NCBI RefSeq assembly: GCF_004362215.1
Contig: NZ_SNWR01000001.1
Coordinates: forward strand, 868,001-932,000
Source of the DNA: Paractinoplanes brasiliensis
GTDB lineage: Bacteria > Actinomycetota > Actinomycetes > Mycobacteriales > Micromonosporaceae
Direction of reading: 5' to 3'
DNA length: 64,000 nt
Shown here: one piece after another, positions 18,384 to 28,800 of the stretch
How the letters are laid out: each line of letters opens with the position of its first letter
Numbering within the stretch: position 1 is the first letter of the stretch
The notes under the pieces: generated by a model
The model's database searches: none
What the model was told of the DNA's origin: nothing
The model's input: only the letters and a program-made list of their open reading frames with translations
Position numbers and translations under genes: made by a program

Positions 18384-18716
18384 TCAGATTCCCGGAATGC
18401 CCTGCGGCACGGCGCTGCCGAAGCTGCTCACGGCGTCCAAGGCCGAGTCACCGCCCTCGGTGTAGTCCCTCTTGGAGGCGAGCATGCTGTCCCGCATCAC
18501 GTCCAGCTCGCGCATCACCCCGGTGAACAGCTGCTCCCACTGCGCCATGGCATTCTGGAACTTCATCGCCGCCTCGCCCGTCCACGAGACACCCAATTCC
18601 GCGATGGCGCTGTTGACCGTCGAGTTGATGGCCCGGAAACCACCGTTCGTCGACTCGAACTCGTCGGCCGCCCGTTGCATGCCTTCGGTCGCGGTGGCCA
18701 GATTCTGCGTTGCCAC
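18384..18716 (-). CDS. WXG100-family protein
   Basis: 110-aa protein with a canonical W-x-G turn (SWTGEAAMKFQNAMAQWEQL, near residue 52) between two predicted long helices, the hallmark of ESX substrates. The start is GTG at 18716 (VATQNLATATEGMQ) with an AGGGATGG ribosome-binding site just upstream. The tail after the second helix is Gly/Ser-rich and disordered-looking (YTEGGDSALDAVSS); the Tyr is five rather than four residues before an acidic residue, so it is not a textbook YxxxD/E signal. It is the first gene of the 17-kb secretion operon and is probably the partner of the WES-variant protein. Confidence 0.9.
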   Translation of the reverse strand: MATQNLATATEGMQRAADEFESTNGGFRAINSTVNSAIAELGVSWTGEAAMKFQNAMAQWEQLFTGVMRELDVMRDSMLASKRDYTEGGDSALDAVSSFGSAVPQGIPGI

Positions 18717-19180
18717 TGTTCCATCCCTTCAAACGGTACGAATGTGCGCCGAATCGCCGCCGGTCGGCGATTGCAGCGCTAGTTTGTTTGGTCCCGGCAT
18801 TCCCGCCAACGCCGGATGCCGGTCCTGCACGAGCGTCCCGCCGGATTGCACGACGAGTCGGCCCGATCGGATCGGAGGCCGTGCGACCGTGACGAACAAG
18901 CCGCACAACCATGACGTTCGGTGAACCGCCGGGCCCACGTTCGTGGTCGGACCCATGCACGCCCGGACGGAACCGGGTCGCGCCGCGACGGCTGCAGGTT
19001 GTCCACAGCGGCGGACATCGCCATCGCCGTCACCGTCCCTCCCCCGCCGTCCGACGTCCTTCCTTCCCTACCGACGCAATGGCAACGGTCGAGTTCAAAC
19101 CGTGAACTTGTTGCTTGCCGGCCCGTCGTCCGGGGTGTGGTGGTAGGTCGGCGCGCCCCCGAGCGACGGCCGGGCCACCA
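18717..19180. promoter_or_regulatory. Leader region of the ESX operon, no gene seen
   Basis: About 460 bp with no convincing coding frame; the open frames crossing it have unlike codon use and no family resemblance. It should hold the promoter of the WXG/ecc operon reading leftward. A 7-bp inverted repeat (AATCGCC-gccggtc-GGCGATT, 18752-18772) lies 36 bp before the GTG start, and GTTCA-N5-TGAAC occurs at 19092-19106. Either could be an operator; I cannot assign sigma-factor boxes. Confidence 0.4.
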
Positions 19181-19215
19181 CCGGGCGGTCCCGGTCGTCG
19201 ATCGGGACCGCCCGG
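19181..19215 (-). terminator. Rho-independent-type hairpin after the amidohydrolase
   Basis: Perfect 13-bp inverted repeat (CCGGGCGGTCCCG at 19181-19193 and its complement at 19203-19215) around a 9-nt loop, directly downstream of the amidohydrolase stop codon. There is no T-tract, which is usual for actinomycete terminators. Confidence 0.75.
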
Positions 19216-19220
19216 CTCGA

Positions 19221-20462
19221 TCAGGGTCGGTATGCAGGCGGCCGGGCCGGAGCCGCCCGCACGAGCACGCCGCCGCGGACAACCGCTCGAACGTCGAGCA
19301 ACGCGGCCGGATCAGCGAGCGGATCACCGCCAACGACCAGCAGATCAGCGTCCAGCCCGCGGCGGACCGACCCCTTATGACCGGCCAGTCCGCACGCCTC
19401 CGCCGCGCGGGCCGTGAGGGCGGTCAGAGCCTCCGCCGGAGTGAACCCGAGCTGACCGACCAGCTGACCGGCCGCGTACGGCAGAACGCCGTGAGGTTTG
19501 AACGGCGCGATGCCGGCGTCGCTACCCACCACAAAGCGAGCGCCCCGCCTAGCGAGCTCGCCGTTGAGTTCGTACCAGTGCTCGACCATGGCCCGGTCCG
19601 CTGCCGGCACCTGAGCCCACAGGTCGGGGCGCAGGCCGAGGGAGGCGCTGACCATGACGCCACTCCCCGCCACCTCGTCGAGCAAGTCGTCCGGCGGTTC
19701 CGAGCCGTCCGGCGTCATGAAGGTCACGTGCTCGATGCTGAAGACCCCGGCCCGGACGGCGTCGGCTATCGCGGCAACCCCGTGAGTGTGCGCGGCGACC
19801 TTCAGACCGAGCCGCCGCGCCTCCTCGACGACGACCTCGAGCTCGGCCCGGGTGAACTGCGACCGGGCCGGATCCGAGCCGGGCGTCATGTTACCGCCGC
19901 TCGCCATGACCTTGACGACGTCACAGCCGCGCGCCGCTCGTTCGCGGACCGCCGCCCTCAGCCCCTCGACCCCGGTCACCGCGCCCCCCAGGAAGTGACA
20001 GTGCCCGCCCGGGGTGGTGATCGGCGGCCCGCAGGCCACGATGTGGGGTCCGGCTGCCATGTCCGACCGGGTCTGCTCGGCCAGCCGAGCCGCCAGGAAG
20101 CCCCGGTCGCCCAGGTCCCGCACACTCGTGACGCCGGCGTCCAGGTGGGCCGCGGCCGCCTCGCGCATCCGCGCCAGAGCCTCGTCGTCGTCCCGGGCAG
20201 CGAGGGCGGCCACGGGATCCGCGCTGCCGTCGAACACCAGATGGACGTGGGCGTCGATCAGGCCGGGCAGCAACCACGAGCCGGGGCCGAAATCGTGGAC
20301 GGGAAGGTCGCCGGTCACCACCGTGTCAGCCACCTCCGTGATGATCCCGTAGCGCGCGACGACCGAGACGGCGCCGTGGCGGCCCGTGCGGCCGTCGAAG
20401 AGCCCACCGGCGCGGAGGACGATCCCCTCGTCCTCGTCCTCGGCCATCGGCGATCGGCTCAT
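19221..20462 (-). CDS. Metal-dependent amidohydrolase (imidazolonepropionase-like)
   Basis: 413-aa TIM-barrel amidohydrolase. Visible metal and active-site elements are the DAHVHL strand near residue 60, a DVVKVMASGG strand whose Lys would be the carbamylated bridging ligand, AAHTHG, the FSIEHVT His strand and VGSDAG with the catalytic Asp. The substrate is a cyclic amide, imide or dipeptide-like bond of unknown identity. ATG at 20462 overlaps the stop of the P450 gene (ATGA); an in-frame ATG five codons later is an alternative start. The coupling suggests that both enzymes act on the same xenobiotic or secondary metabolite. Confidence 0.9.
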   Translation of the reverse strand: MSRSPMAEDEDEGIVLRAGGLFDGRTGRHGAVSVVARYGIITEVADTVVTGDLPVHDFGPGSWLLPGLIDAHVHLVFDGSADPVAALAARDDDEALARMREAAAAHLDAGVTSVRDLGDRGFLAARLAEQTRSDMAAGPHIVACGPPITTPGGHCHFLGGAVTGVEGLRAAVRERAARGCDVVKVMASGGNMTPGSDPARSQFTRAELEVVVEEARRLGLKVAAHTHGVAAIADAVRAGVFSIEHVTFMTPDGSEPPDDLLDEVAGSGVMVSASLGLRPDLWAQVPAADRAMVEHWYELNGELARRGARFVVGSDAGIAPFKPHGVLPYAAGQLVGQLGFTPAEALTALTARAAEACGLAGHKGSVRRGLDADLLVVGGDPLADPAALLDVRAVVRGGVLVRAAPARPPAYRP

Positions 20463-21694
20463 CCGGCGACCGCCAGCGCCTGGACCCCACGGTGGGACAG
20501 GCTCCGGATCCAGCGCGGTTTCTCGGTGACCAGGGTGAGCCGGGGCCGGCGGTGCAGCAGAGCGCTGATCGCGGTCCGGGTCTCCAGGCGGGCCAGGTGG
20601 GCGCCGAGGCACATGTGCAGGCCGTGGCCGAGACCGAGGTGCCGGTTGTCCGTACGCCGGATATCGAGGCGGCCCGGATTCTCGAACACCGCCGGGTCGT
20701 GGTTCGCGGCGTGGGTCAGGCCGAAAGCCAGCTGCCCGGGCGGGATCCGGCCTCCGCTGAACTCGATCGGCTCGGTCGCGATCCGGCCGATGCCGCCACC
20801 CGATCCGTCGTACCGCAGGAACTCCTCGACCGCCGAATCGATCAGCGCCGGATCGTCGCGCAGCAACGCGAGCTGATCCGGATGCCGCAGCAACGCGAGC
20901 AGACCCGTACCGATCAGGTTGGCACTGGTCTCGTGTCCGGCGACCAGCAGCATGGCGCACGTCGAGACGATCTCCTGATCGGTCATCGCCTGGTCGCCGG
21001 CACCCGCCTGGATGAGGTGGGTCAGCAGGTCGTCCGCGGGACGGCGACGGCGCTCCTGGATCAGCCCGCGGAAGAACGCCTCCAGGCCAACGACGCCGTC
21101 GTGGGCCGCGACGACGTTACCGTCGGGGTCTCCGGTCCAGGTCAGCGGCTTGATCGCCGCGTCCGCCAGAGCCTTGAACGACCCGATGTCGGAATCCGGA
21201 ATACCGATCATGCGGGCGATGAGCCGGAGGGTGACCGGGACGCCGAACTCGTTGACGACGTCGAAGGCGTCGTGGTCGGCCAGATCGTCCAGAGTCTCGT
21301 CGACAATCTCGTTCAGGCCCGGGGCCAGACGGGCCACTGCCGCCGGCGAGAAGGCCTTCATCAGCAGGCGACGCAGCCGGGTGTGCTGGGGCGGGTCGAG
21401 AAAGACCAGCCAGTCGAAGAAGAACCGCCGGACAACCGCGACCTGACCGGCCAGCTGCGGCGAAACCCCGGTGAAGAACGCCTCGACCCGGTTCACCGAG
21501 GTGCCCGGATGGCGAGCCAGCGCCATCACATCGGCGTGGCGGGTGACGTACCACAGGCCCTTGGTCTCGTCGAAGAAGACCGGATCGTGCACGCGCATCC
21601 GGTCGTAGGTCGGATACGGATCGCTGAAGTAGTCGTCGGAATTCAGGTCGTACTTCGATTCCACCGGCATGCGTGGTTCCCACTTTCTGAGCAC
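20459..21694 (-). CDS. Cytochrome P450
   Basis: Soluble bacterial P450 of 411 aa. The oxygen-binding I-helix is present as LLVAGHETSAN, the ExxR motif as EEFLRY, and the heme loop as LGHGLHMCLGAHLAR with the proximal Cys (the usual Phe seven before Cys is Leu). The conserved DPPQHTRLRRLL helix-C segment is intact. No ferredoxin or reductase gene is adjacent. The start is ATG 21694, or the internal ATG at 21670 (MPVESKYDL), where homology seems to begin. It is co-translated with the amidohydrolase and divergent from the YbaB/giant-effector genes. Confidence 0.93.
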   Translation of the reverse strand: MLRKWEPRMPVESKYDLNSDDYFSDPYPTYDRMRVHDPVFFDETKGLWYVTRHADVMALARHPGTSVNRVEAFFTGVSPQLAGQVAVVRRFFFDWLVFLDPPQHTRLRRLLMKAFSPAAVARLAPGLNEIVDETLDDLADHDAFDVVNEFGVPVTLRLIARMIGIPDSDIGSFKALADAAIKPLTWTGDPDGNVVAAHDGVVGLEAFFRGLIQERRRRPADDLLTHLIQAGAGDQAMTDQEIVSTCAMLLVAGHETSANLIGTGLLALLRHPDQLALLRDDPALIDSAVEEFLRYDGSGGGIGRIATEPIEFSGGRIPPGQLAFGLTHAANHDPAVFENPGRLDIRRTDNRHLGLGHGLHMCLGAHLARLETRTAISALLHRRPRLTLVTEKPRWIRSLSHRGVQALAVAG

Positions 21695-21931
21695 TCAGGT
21701 TCTACCGCCTAGGACGCGAGTGACGGCCGACGGTTCACCACAGTGGACACAAATGCCGATCGATCTTTCCGGGCTCACGTGATGTGACTGTGTTCACCTG
21801 CGATGTTCCGGTGCTGTGGACACTCGTGAAGAGCTGCTGCACGACCGTTCCTTCGCTGGTTTCGACCCTTCCAGGCCGGGCCGTTCCGACATTCACTTGG
21901 CGGTTCAAGGAACAGGGAAGGGAGGCGCGGG
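21695..21931. promoter_or_regulatory. Divergent intergenic region with repeated half-sites
   Basis: The 237 bp between the P450 and YbaB-like genes must contain promoters for both directions. The pair GTTCACC followed by GTGGACAC occurs twice, at 21733-21750 (3-nt spacing) and at 21792-21823 (17-nt spacing). Such a repeated pair of half-sites suggests binding of a dimeric regulator. I cannot assign -35/-10 boxes with confidence. A conserved element shared with the region before the 46.3-kb gene lies at 21870-21902. Confidence 0.4.
21870..21902 (+). repeat. Shared upstream element, copy A
   Basis: CCTTCC-aggccgg, then CGACATTCACTTGG (21887-21900) and CG, ending about 30 bp before the ATG of the YbaB-like gene. 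The same arrangement, with the 14-mer identical, recurs at 46161-46196 before the WXG-like gene. It may be a common promoter or a relic of duplicated 5' sequence. Confidence 0.6.
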
Positions 21932-22348
21932 ATGGATCTCAGCGCGCGCGTGGAAGGGCTGTTCGCCGAATTCGAGCGTCAGCGCAGCAATTTGAACGAC
22001 GCCCAGGAAAAGATGCGGGAGGTCTCGGAGACAGCGACCTCACCACGGCGTGAAGTCGCTGTCACGGTCGGGCAGAACGGGGTGCTGACCGGTGTCCAGT
22101 TCCCGACCAGCGCGTTCCGCCGGATGACCCCCGGCGAGCTGAGCACCGTGCTGATGACCACCTACGCCGAGGCCAAGGACAAAGCCTTGACCCGCTCGGC
22201 GCAGATCCTGCAACCGTTGATGCCCGAAGGCGCCGACGCGGCCACGCTGATGCGCGGGGCCACCGCCGCGGACACCTACATGCCCGACCCGGCGTCACTA
22301 CCGGCCGAACTGCGCGACATGTTCGGGATCACACCACCCCCACGCTGA
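21932..22348 (+). CDS. YbaB/EbfC-like protein of the effector cluster
   Basis: 138-aa protein whose first 100 residues match the YbaB/EbfC layout: an N-terminal helix (RVEGLFAEFERQRSNLNDAQ), strands (REVAVTVGQNGVLTGVQFPT) and a C-terminal helix (ELSTVLMTTYAEAKDKALTR). YbaB proteins are dimeric and some bind DNA, but paralogues of this shape are common beside ESX effectors in actinomycetes, where they may act as substrates or chaperones. GGAGG lies 6 nt before the ATG. It is 53 bp upstream of the giant gene on the same strand, separated by a C6T6 run (22366-22377), and is probably co-transcribed with it. Confidence 0.8.
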   Translation: MDLSARVEGLFAEFERQRSNLNDAQEKMREVSETATSPRREVAVTVGQNGVLTGVQFPTSAFRRMTPGELSTVLMTTYAEAKDKALTRSAQILQPLMPEGADAATLMRGATAADTYMPDPASLPAELRDMFGITPPPR

Positions 22349-22401
22349 CCGGACACACCCCAGCACCCCCCTTTTTTCGCGGCTGAACGGCAGGCATCCC
22401 C

Positions 22402-22835
22402 ATGGTCAACATCCACATCGAGGACCCCGACTACCAATGGGTCTACGACGCGGTCCTCTACACCGTGGGCGAACAACTCCCCAAAGCCGACATCGCCGCC
22501 GTCCGAGCCATGGCCACCGACCTGATCAACACCGTGACCATGGTCAACCAGCAAACCGGCCACACCGCCACCCTCGCCCGCAACGTCCCGCAACACCTCA
22601 CCGGCGACGCCGCCGACGCCTTCGACACCTACGCCGCCACCATCACCCGCGACCTACCCGCCGTCAGCGAGATCGCCGCCTCACTCGCCGGCGCCGCCGA
22701 CGGATTCGCCCTGGACACCGAAGCCGCCCAATACGTCGTCCTCATCGTCGCGTTCTGGACCGTCCTGGAAATCTTCAAAGCCATGCTCACCGGCTTCGGC
22801 GCCGCCGCCGCCCCCGCCATCATCGCCGCAGGCCG
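22402..22835 (+). other. Giant protein: CpnT/WXG-like N-terminal export region
   Basis: Residues 1-145. An opening segment WVYDAVLYTVGEQLP, followed by helices and a Gly/Ala-rich hydrophobic stretch (YVVLIVAFWTVLEIF at 111-125 and AAAAPAIIAAG), resembles the N-termini of CpnT-like actinobacterial ESX toxins. YTVGE at about residue 20 fits the loose YxxxD/E pattern but is not in the usual position after the second helix. Confidence 0.65.
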
Positions 22836-25800
22836 CAAAGCCATCAAAGAAACCCTCGACGAACTGCGCACCTCACTCACCAAACGCCTGCACACCGTCA
22901 ACGACAACATCGCCAAATCACTGTTCGGAGTCACCGTCACCCGCGGCCTCCCCCAAGCCGGCGAGAAAGCCGCCCGCAAAAAATTCGCCGACATGACCAC
23001 CGGGGAAAAAGCCAGACATCTGGCCAAAGGCGCCACCGTCCAAGCCATCGACGAATTCCTCGAAGAAGCCGGCCAGGAAGGCGCCGCCCAAACCATCCAG
23101 ATCGTCGAGAACAAACGCGGCGGCCTCGACATCACCAAAATCGCCGTCTCCGGCGCATTCGGCGCCGCCACCTCCGGCTTCATCACCGCCTACACCCACG
23201 CCGGCCGCACCACCCTGAAAATCACCGTCGGCGACAAAACCGCCACCTACATCGCCAGCACCAAAAACATGAAGGACATCAAAAAAGTCCTCATCGCCAA
23301 CATCCTGCCCGCCATCGCCGAAACACTCGCCGAAGGCACCATCAACACCATCGCCGGCGGCGGCAGCTTCCACCCCGGCGCCACCCTCTCCTCCTCCTAC
23401 CTCATCGGCGTCGCCACCACCGCCCCCCTCACCCTCATCCCCACACCCGAAAAAACCCCCAACAACAACAACACCGAACCCGGCTCAGGCCCCAACAACA
23501 ACACCAATACAGGCACAAGAGCCGACGCAGAACCCGGCGCAGAACCCGGCGCCGACGCCGCAACCGGCACGGAGGGCCAGCCCACCACCGGCGGCACCTC
23601 CACCACCGGCGATCGCGGGACCACGGGCAGCACCCCCACCGACGGCGCCCCCCAGCCGACCGGCACCACCACCAACACGAACCCAGCAACCGTCATCGAC
23701 GCCCCCGCAATGGCCACCCCCACAACCAACCACGGATCCGGCGACAGCACCTCCACTCCGAACAGCGCAACGGCAACAGGCACAGCCCCGGCTACGAGCA
23801 ACACCGCAAACCCCGCCACCGACGACTTCCCCGCCACCAGCGCCGCTCCAGCAACCATCAACAACCCCAGCGCCAACCCCACCACAACGGCAAATCCTCC
23901 GATCGGTATCGGATCCACCGGTGGCACCTCCACCACCAGCGGTTATCCGACCGGCGGCACGGACGCACCCGGCAGTTCCCCCACCACCAGTGGCAACGCC
24001 GCCGCGGACGGCAGTGCGGCCAACGGGCCCGGCCCATCCACCACCGGTGATTCCGTAACGGCCGGCACGTCAGCTACCAGCGACAACAACAGTGAAGGCT
24101 CAGGTAGCACCACGACCACGGCATCGCCCGCCAACACCCCCGCGGGTGGCACAGCATCACCAGCCGACGCGCCCTCGTCACCGAACCAGCCACCAGGACT
24201 ATCCGGACTCGACGTCGCGACCAGCACCCCACTGCCCGCCACGGCCGCCACCTCATCCGCCGCCGCGATCGCGGCCAGCGCGCCCCCCTCGGCCACCACC
24301 ACCGGTAGTTCCCACCCCGCCACCACGAACACCTCAGCCAAACAACCGGCCGACCTCACCCAGCCGAACACCACACCGGCCCAGACCGGACTGGCTGGGC
24401 TGGACTCCGTCCTCGTTCCCGCCCCGACAGCCGAGACCATCAACACAGCCACCAATACGCCCGTCACACCGCTGACCACCCCCGAACCCGTCGCCCACGA
24501 AGACCAGCCCGCTCAGCACGGCCAAGCCGACTCGACACAGCAACCCGCGCGGCTGCAGGCTGACCCGTCCACGGAGCCGATGCCCCCGGCGGCCGAAAAC
24601 CATCGCGGAAATGACCGTCTCGCGCCCGGCCCCGGCCGGGCCTTCACCGGCGACATCGCGGCGGACTTCCAACACGAACTCACACGAGCAGCCCAAGCCA
24701 TGGACAAGCTGCCCGACCGTGTCGAAAGCACGCCGGCCGCCCAGCGCACCCCCTTCGAGCGCAGGATCCACGAGGCCCAAAAGATCCTTGCAGAACAACG
24801 CGTCCTCGTCGGCCCACACACCCAACCGAACAACCGGTTCGACGGCAGCGACATCGGCTGGACCATGATCGCCATCGTCGCTGCTCACTTGGCCGATGCA
24901 CCCAACGACATTCCCGGCGCCACAGCCCTCGCAGCCGACTTGACCAACAGATACGAGGTCGAACGCGACCGACGACCAGCGCTACTCGGAGGTGGCACGA
25001 AGGAAGATTTCGGACCGAGGGAACGCGGTAAAAGTTCAAGCACACGCCACGGGGCCTCGCGCCGGAACCCGGAGCTGAACACGTCCGGCCATAAACAAGC
25101 CGCCCACCCGGCACTCGCCGCACCGCGACCCCTGCCGACACCGGCAAACCAAGCGGCCAGCACGAGCGCCACCACCCCGTTGGACAACTCCAGCCACCCA
25201 CAACCCGCCCACCCGGCACCCCCCGCACCACGACCCCTGCCGACACCAGCGCAGCCCGTAGTAGTAGCGCCACTGCAGCCGCGGCGCCGGGCGGCGCAGG
25301 CACGGTCAGCCAGCACACCCGAAAACGCAGCCAAGGAAGCAGACACCGCCGTCAGCGGCGCGAACGACTCGGCTACGGCAGGGAGCAACTCTTCAGCCGC
25401 TCGGGTGCTGCCGCCGCGCGCAGCTACGGACGGGTCGGTCGCCGGCTCAGATCGACCCGGGCCGACTGGTGCGCGGCCTCGGGACACCGGACGCCGGCGT
25501 CCGCAGCTGCCGCCGTTCCCGGCGATGACTGCGGAGCTGGAGCGTTCCAGCCGACGCGATTTCCTCCGCCGTCAGGCCGCTGAGCACCTCGGGAAGCCTC
25601 CAGCTGACTGGCCGGCCCGGCAACTCTACATAGAGGACAGAGACACGGTCGCTTACGCGATCATGACCGGCTACAGCGATGACCAGCTCGACCACCTTCT
25701 CGCGGAACGCCAAGGGCAAGCATGGGTACGTCAGGTACTGCAAGATCAAGAAGTTGAGAGGTTCTTCGAGAACTACCTGCCCGGCGACAGCGACTCGAGC

Positions 25801-28800
25801 GCGCGTTTCTCGAATGTCATGGATCCAGGCGTAAGCCGGGAGGTCCGGTCGATCTTCGACCCAGGATCGCAGAAGTACGCGGGCCGCGGACCTGAGCACC
25901 GGCTCACCGCCCTGGTGGCAGCACTGAAAAAACAGCAGGCTGTGTTGACGTCGGGGAATCTGCAGAGTGCGCCCTCCGCAGCCATGACCGGCGACAGTCT
26001 TGTCGACCCGAAGAACGTCTTTTCAACATACTTGGACGGGGTCGTCACATTCTTGGAGGATGGCGGCCGGAGAAGAGGGGCCCAGCGCCATCTCGACCCA
26101 TTGCACAAATCATCAGCAGTGCAGGAATTGCACGAGCGGCTCGGCAGGGACAGCATGGTCGTTCCAGACTGGTTGGCCGACAAGGACGCCGCGCGGTCGT
26201 TGATCGAAAAGGCCCACTCCGACCTGACCTGGCTTGAATCTGCCGTCGACGGCCCGGAAGTGGGCGAGAGGAACCGCGCCCAGCTGCGCAGCCACCTAGC
26301 TGGCCTCAGTGAGCAACTGACCAACGCCAGGATCGTAGTACCGGAACAGATCAAACTCAGGGACCCGGGATCAGAGATTCCTAGGGGAATAGATCCGAGC
26401 ACACTTCCGGCGGAAAGCGCCCACCGTACCGGACAATTGGCGAGAGACAGGCGACTACGAGCCCGGCAAACGTATTTGGACCAGCTCCATCGATCCGTGC
26501 AGTCCGTGCTCGACCTCATCCCGCCGGGATCAGTAGAAGCCGCATTTTCTAGAAGCCAGAACGTGGCTGAAAATAGCATCCCTGATCAATCCCGCCCGCA
26601 AGATACTCACGTTGCCGCAATGCCGCCGGCTCAACCCGGTCTCAGCGGAGCGCGCCTACGACGAGTCCCCGCCGACGGATACTGCCAGCTCTACAGCGCT
26701 ATCGGCTCCAACCCCTCGCTGGTGCACCAGAAACTCGCGGTGGGCACTTGGGCCGACTCCGAGGTACTGAATTGGCTGCAAGACACGGCGCGCGTGCGCG
26801 CCGATCTGGAAAACAGCGCCGCCCGAGGCTCCGAGGGAAATCGGCCCGCCGACGACCTGCCCTTACGGGCAGCCGAAGCCCTCCACCGCTACATCATCAA
26901 TACCATTGAAAGATACCGCAACAACTCGACCGCACTGCCGGAAGAAATCGTAAAGATCTACCGGCATAACTTCGGAATCGATCTGGCGATGGGGGACCGA
27001 ATCCAACCGCTGATCGAGAAAGTGCGCGAGATCGGCCTCGACGTCACACCGAACGGTCGCGATAATGATCAAGACTGGCATGATGAATTGCGGAGCATGG
27101 TGTTCGACTATTATACAAATAAGGCCGGAGGGGTGGATGAGGCCGAGTTCGAAGAGATCAGTGATGGCGTAAAAAATTGGAAGGAAAGGTACCACACCAG
27201 CATCGGGGAAACATTTCTTCCCATCCTTTCCTTCGCTTTGGAAGTACCGATCTCCATCGAACGCGAGTTCAATGTTACATCTTTCTCTTTCGGCCTACAG
27301 TTCGAGGACCTGTCAGTCGGAAGAGACAGTTTCGGCAACCTGCCCGACGAGCCCGCCAACGCCCTCCGGCTGCATCAATTCCAAGAACACTATCAGTACT
27401 GGAGTTTCTCCGACGAAATCGACAACGAAGCTGCTCGGCTTGCCCCCGCGCCCCAGCCTTTACCTCGCACGATTTACGACTCTGCCCTCACCGACGAGCC
27501 TGACGGCAGCCCCCACCAACCCCTGCGCACCGAGTACACCCCCGACGGTGTGATCGCCGTCCCCGACAGTCTGAAGGTCAGCAGGCCGAAGGTCTACGAA
27601 CACCGTTCTCCGTCCAAGAACTCTCCTCTGGCGACCAGTGGAGAAAACGTCTCGATGAGGCGGCTGCCCGCACCACCCGGGAACGGTAATATCGGGCAAG
27701 AACAGCAACCGAGCCTGCCGCGCCCGCCTCGGCAGAATGCAGCTCCGTCAATCAACCGACCGAGGCGCCCACTGCCTCTACGTCCGGCGAATCAACCAAT
27801 CAGCCCAGAGACGGATCGCTCAGCGCCCAGATCCACGAGTCTGCCGCTCAGAAGCCCTGCTACAACAAGATCATCTCAGCCGCCCAGGGCTAACTCCGAC
27901 CACCACACGACCCCGCCGGCGCCGTTCGGGGGCCTCCGCGGCGTGCGGCCGAAGCTTCCTCCACTACCGTCAGCACTCGGTGCAGCCGTGGCGAAACTCG
28001 AGGCCTGGGATCAACGGAGCCCGGACTGCGTGGCCCGGGTCGGTCGGGCCATGAGTGCGGCCAAGGTTCAGCAGCTCGCCGCAGTCGACGACCGAGAGCC
28101 CACTCCCGCCGACGTCGCCGGCCGGATCGGTGGCGTGTTCGGGCCGTCCGGGCTCTCTGCCTTCGACGCCCTCGAACGGGGCCAGGCGACACCGGTCTGG
28201 CTCGATGGATCGCAGGACCCCCAGCACCTCGTGCTCGTGCAACGACGGTCCGACAACTCTCTGGAACTGCTCGACACCCAGGCCGACCCGGCGCACCGCC
28301 AGGTCACCTTCACCACCACCGGTGAACTTCCGGAACCGGCTCGGCGCCTGGCCCGGAACCTGCGGGTGCCGATGCTTGGCGGCAAGCTGCGCCAGTTCGA
28401 TGTGAACAGCGGGCAGCCCTCGTCCAGCGTGCAACCGATCGCCCGCACTGACCTCAGCGCCGCCCTGGTCGACCCTGCCGGAAGCCGTACCGCCGGCATG
28501 ATGAGGCGGTTCGGCCTGCCGCGAACCCGGACCGAGGCGTCTCCGGCCCCGTCCGATGCACGCGGTAGCCAACGCGATCCCGCTGGCATCCAGGCCTCGG
28601 ACCCGGCTGTCATTCCTTGGGAAGAGGACGTCCGGGACGCGGACGCCGCGGCGATCTTGTCGGCGCGGCTAGCTCCCTTGAAGGACCTGTCCGCGGTGGG
28701 CACGGACGACGAAGCCACCATCGATCTAGTGCTGATGGCCTCCCCGGCGAAGGATCGCGTGTGGTTGGCGGTCCGCCTCCCTGGCCGGCCCGAGCCCGTG

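Noticed and set aside
22366..22377. C6T6 run before the giant gene as a slippery or phase-variable site
   Set aside because: It lies in the 53-bp intergenic gap, not in a coding frame, so slippage would not switch the protein; an effect on transcript spacing is possible but unsupported.
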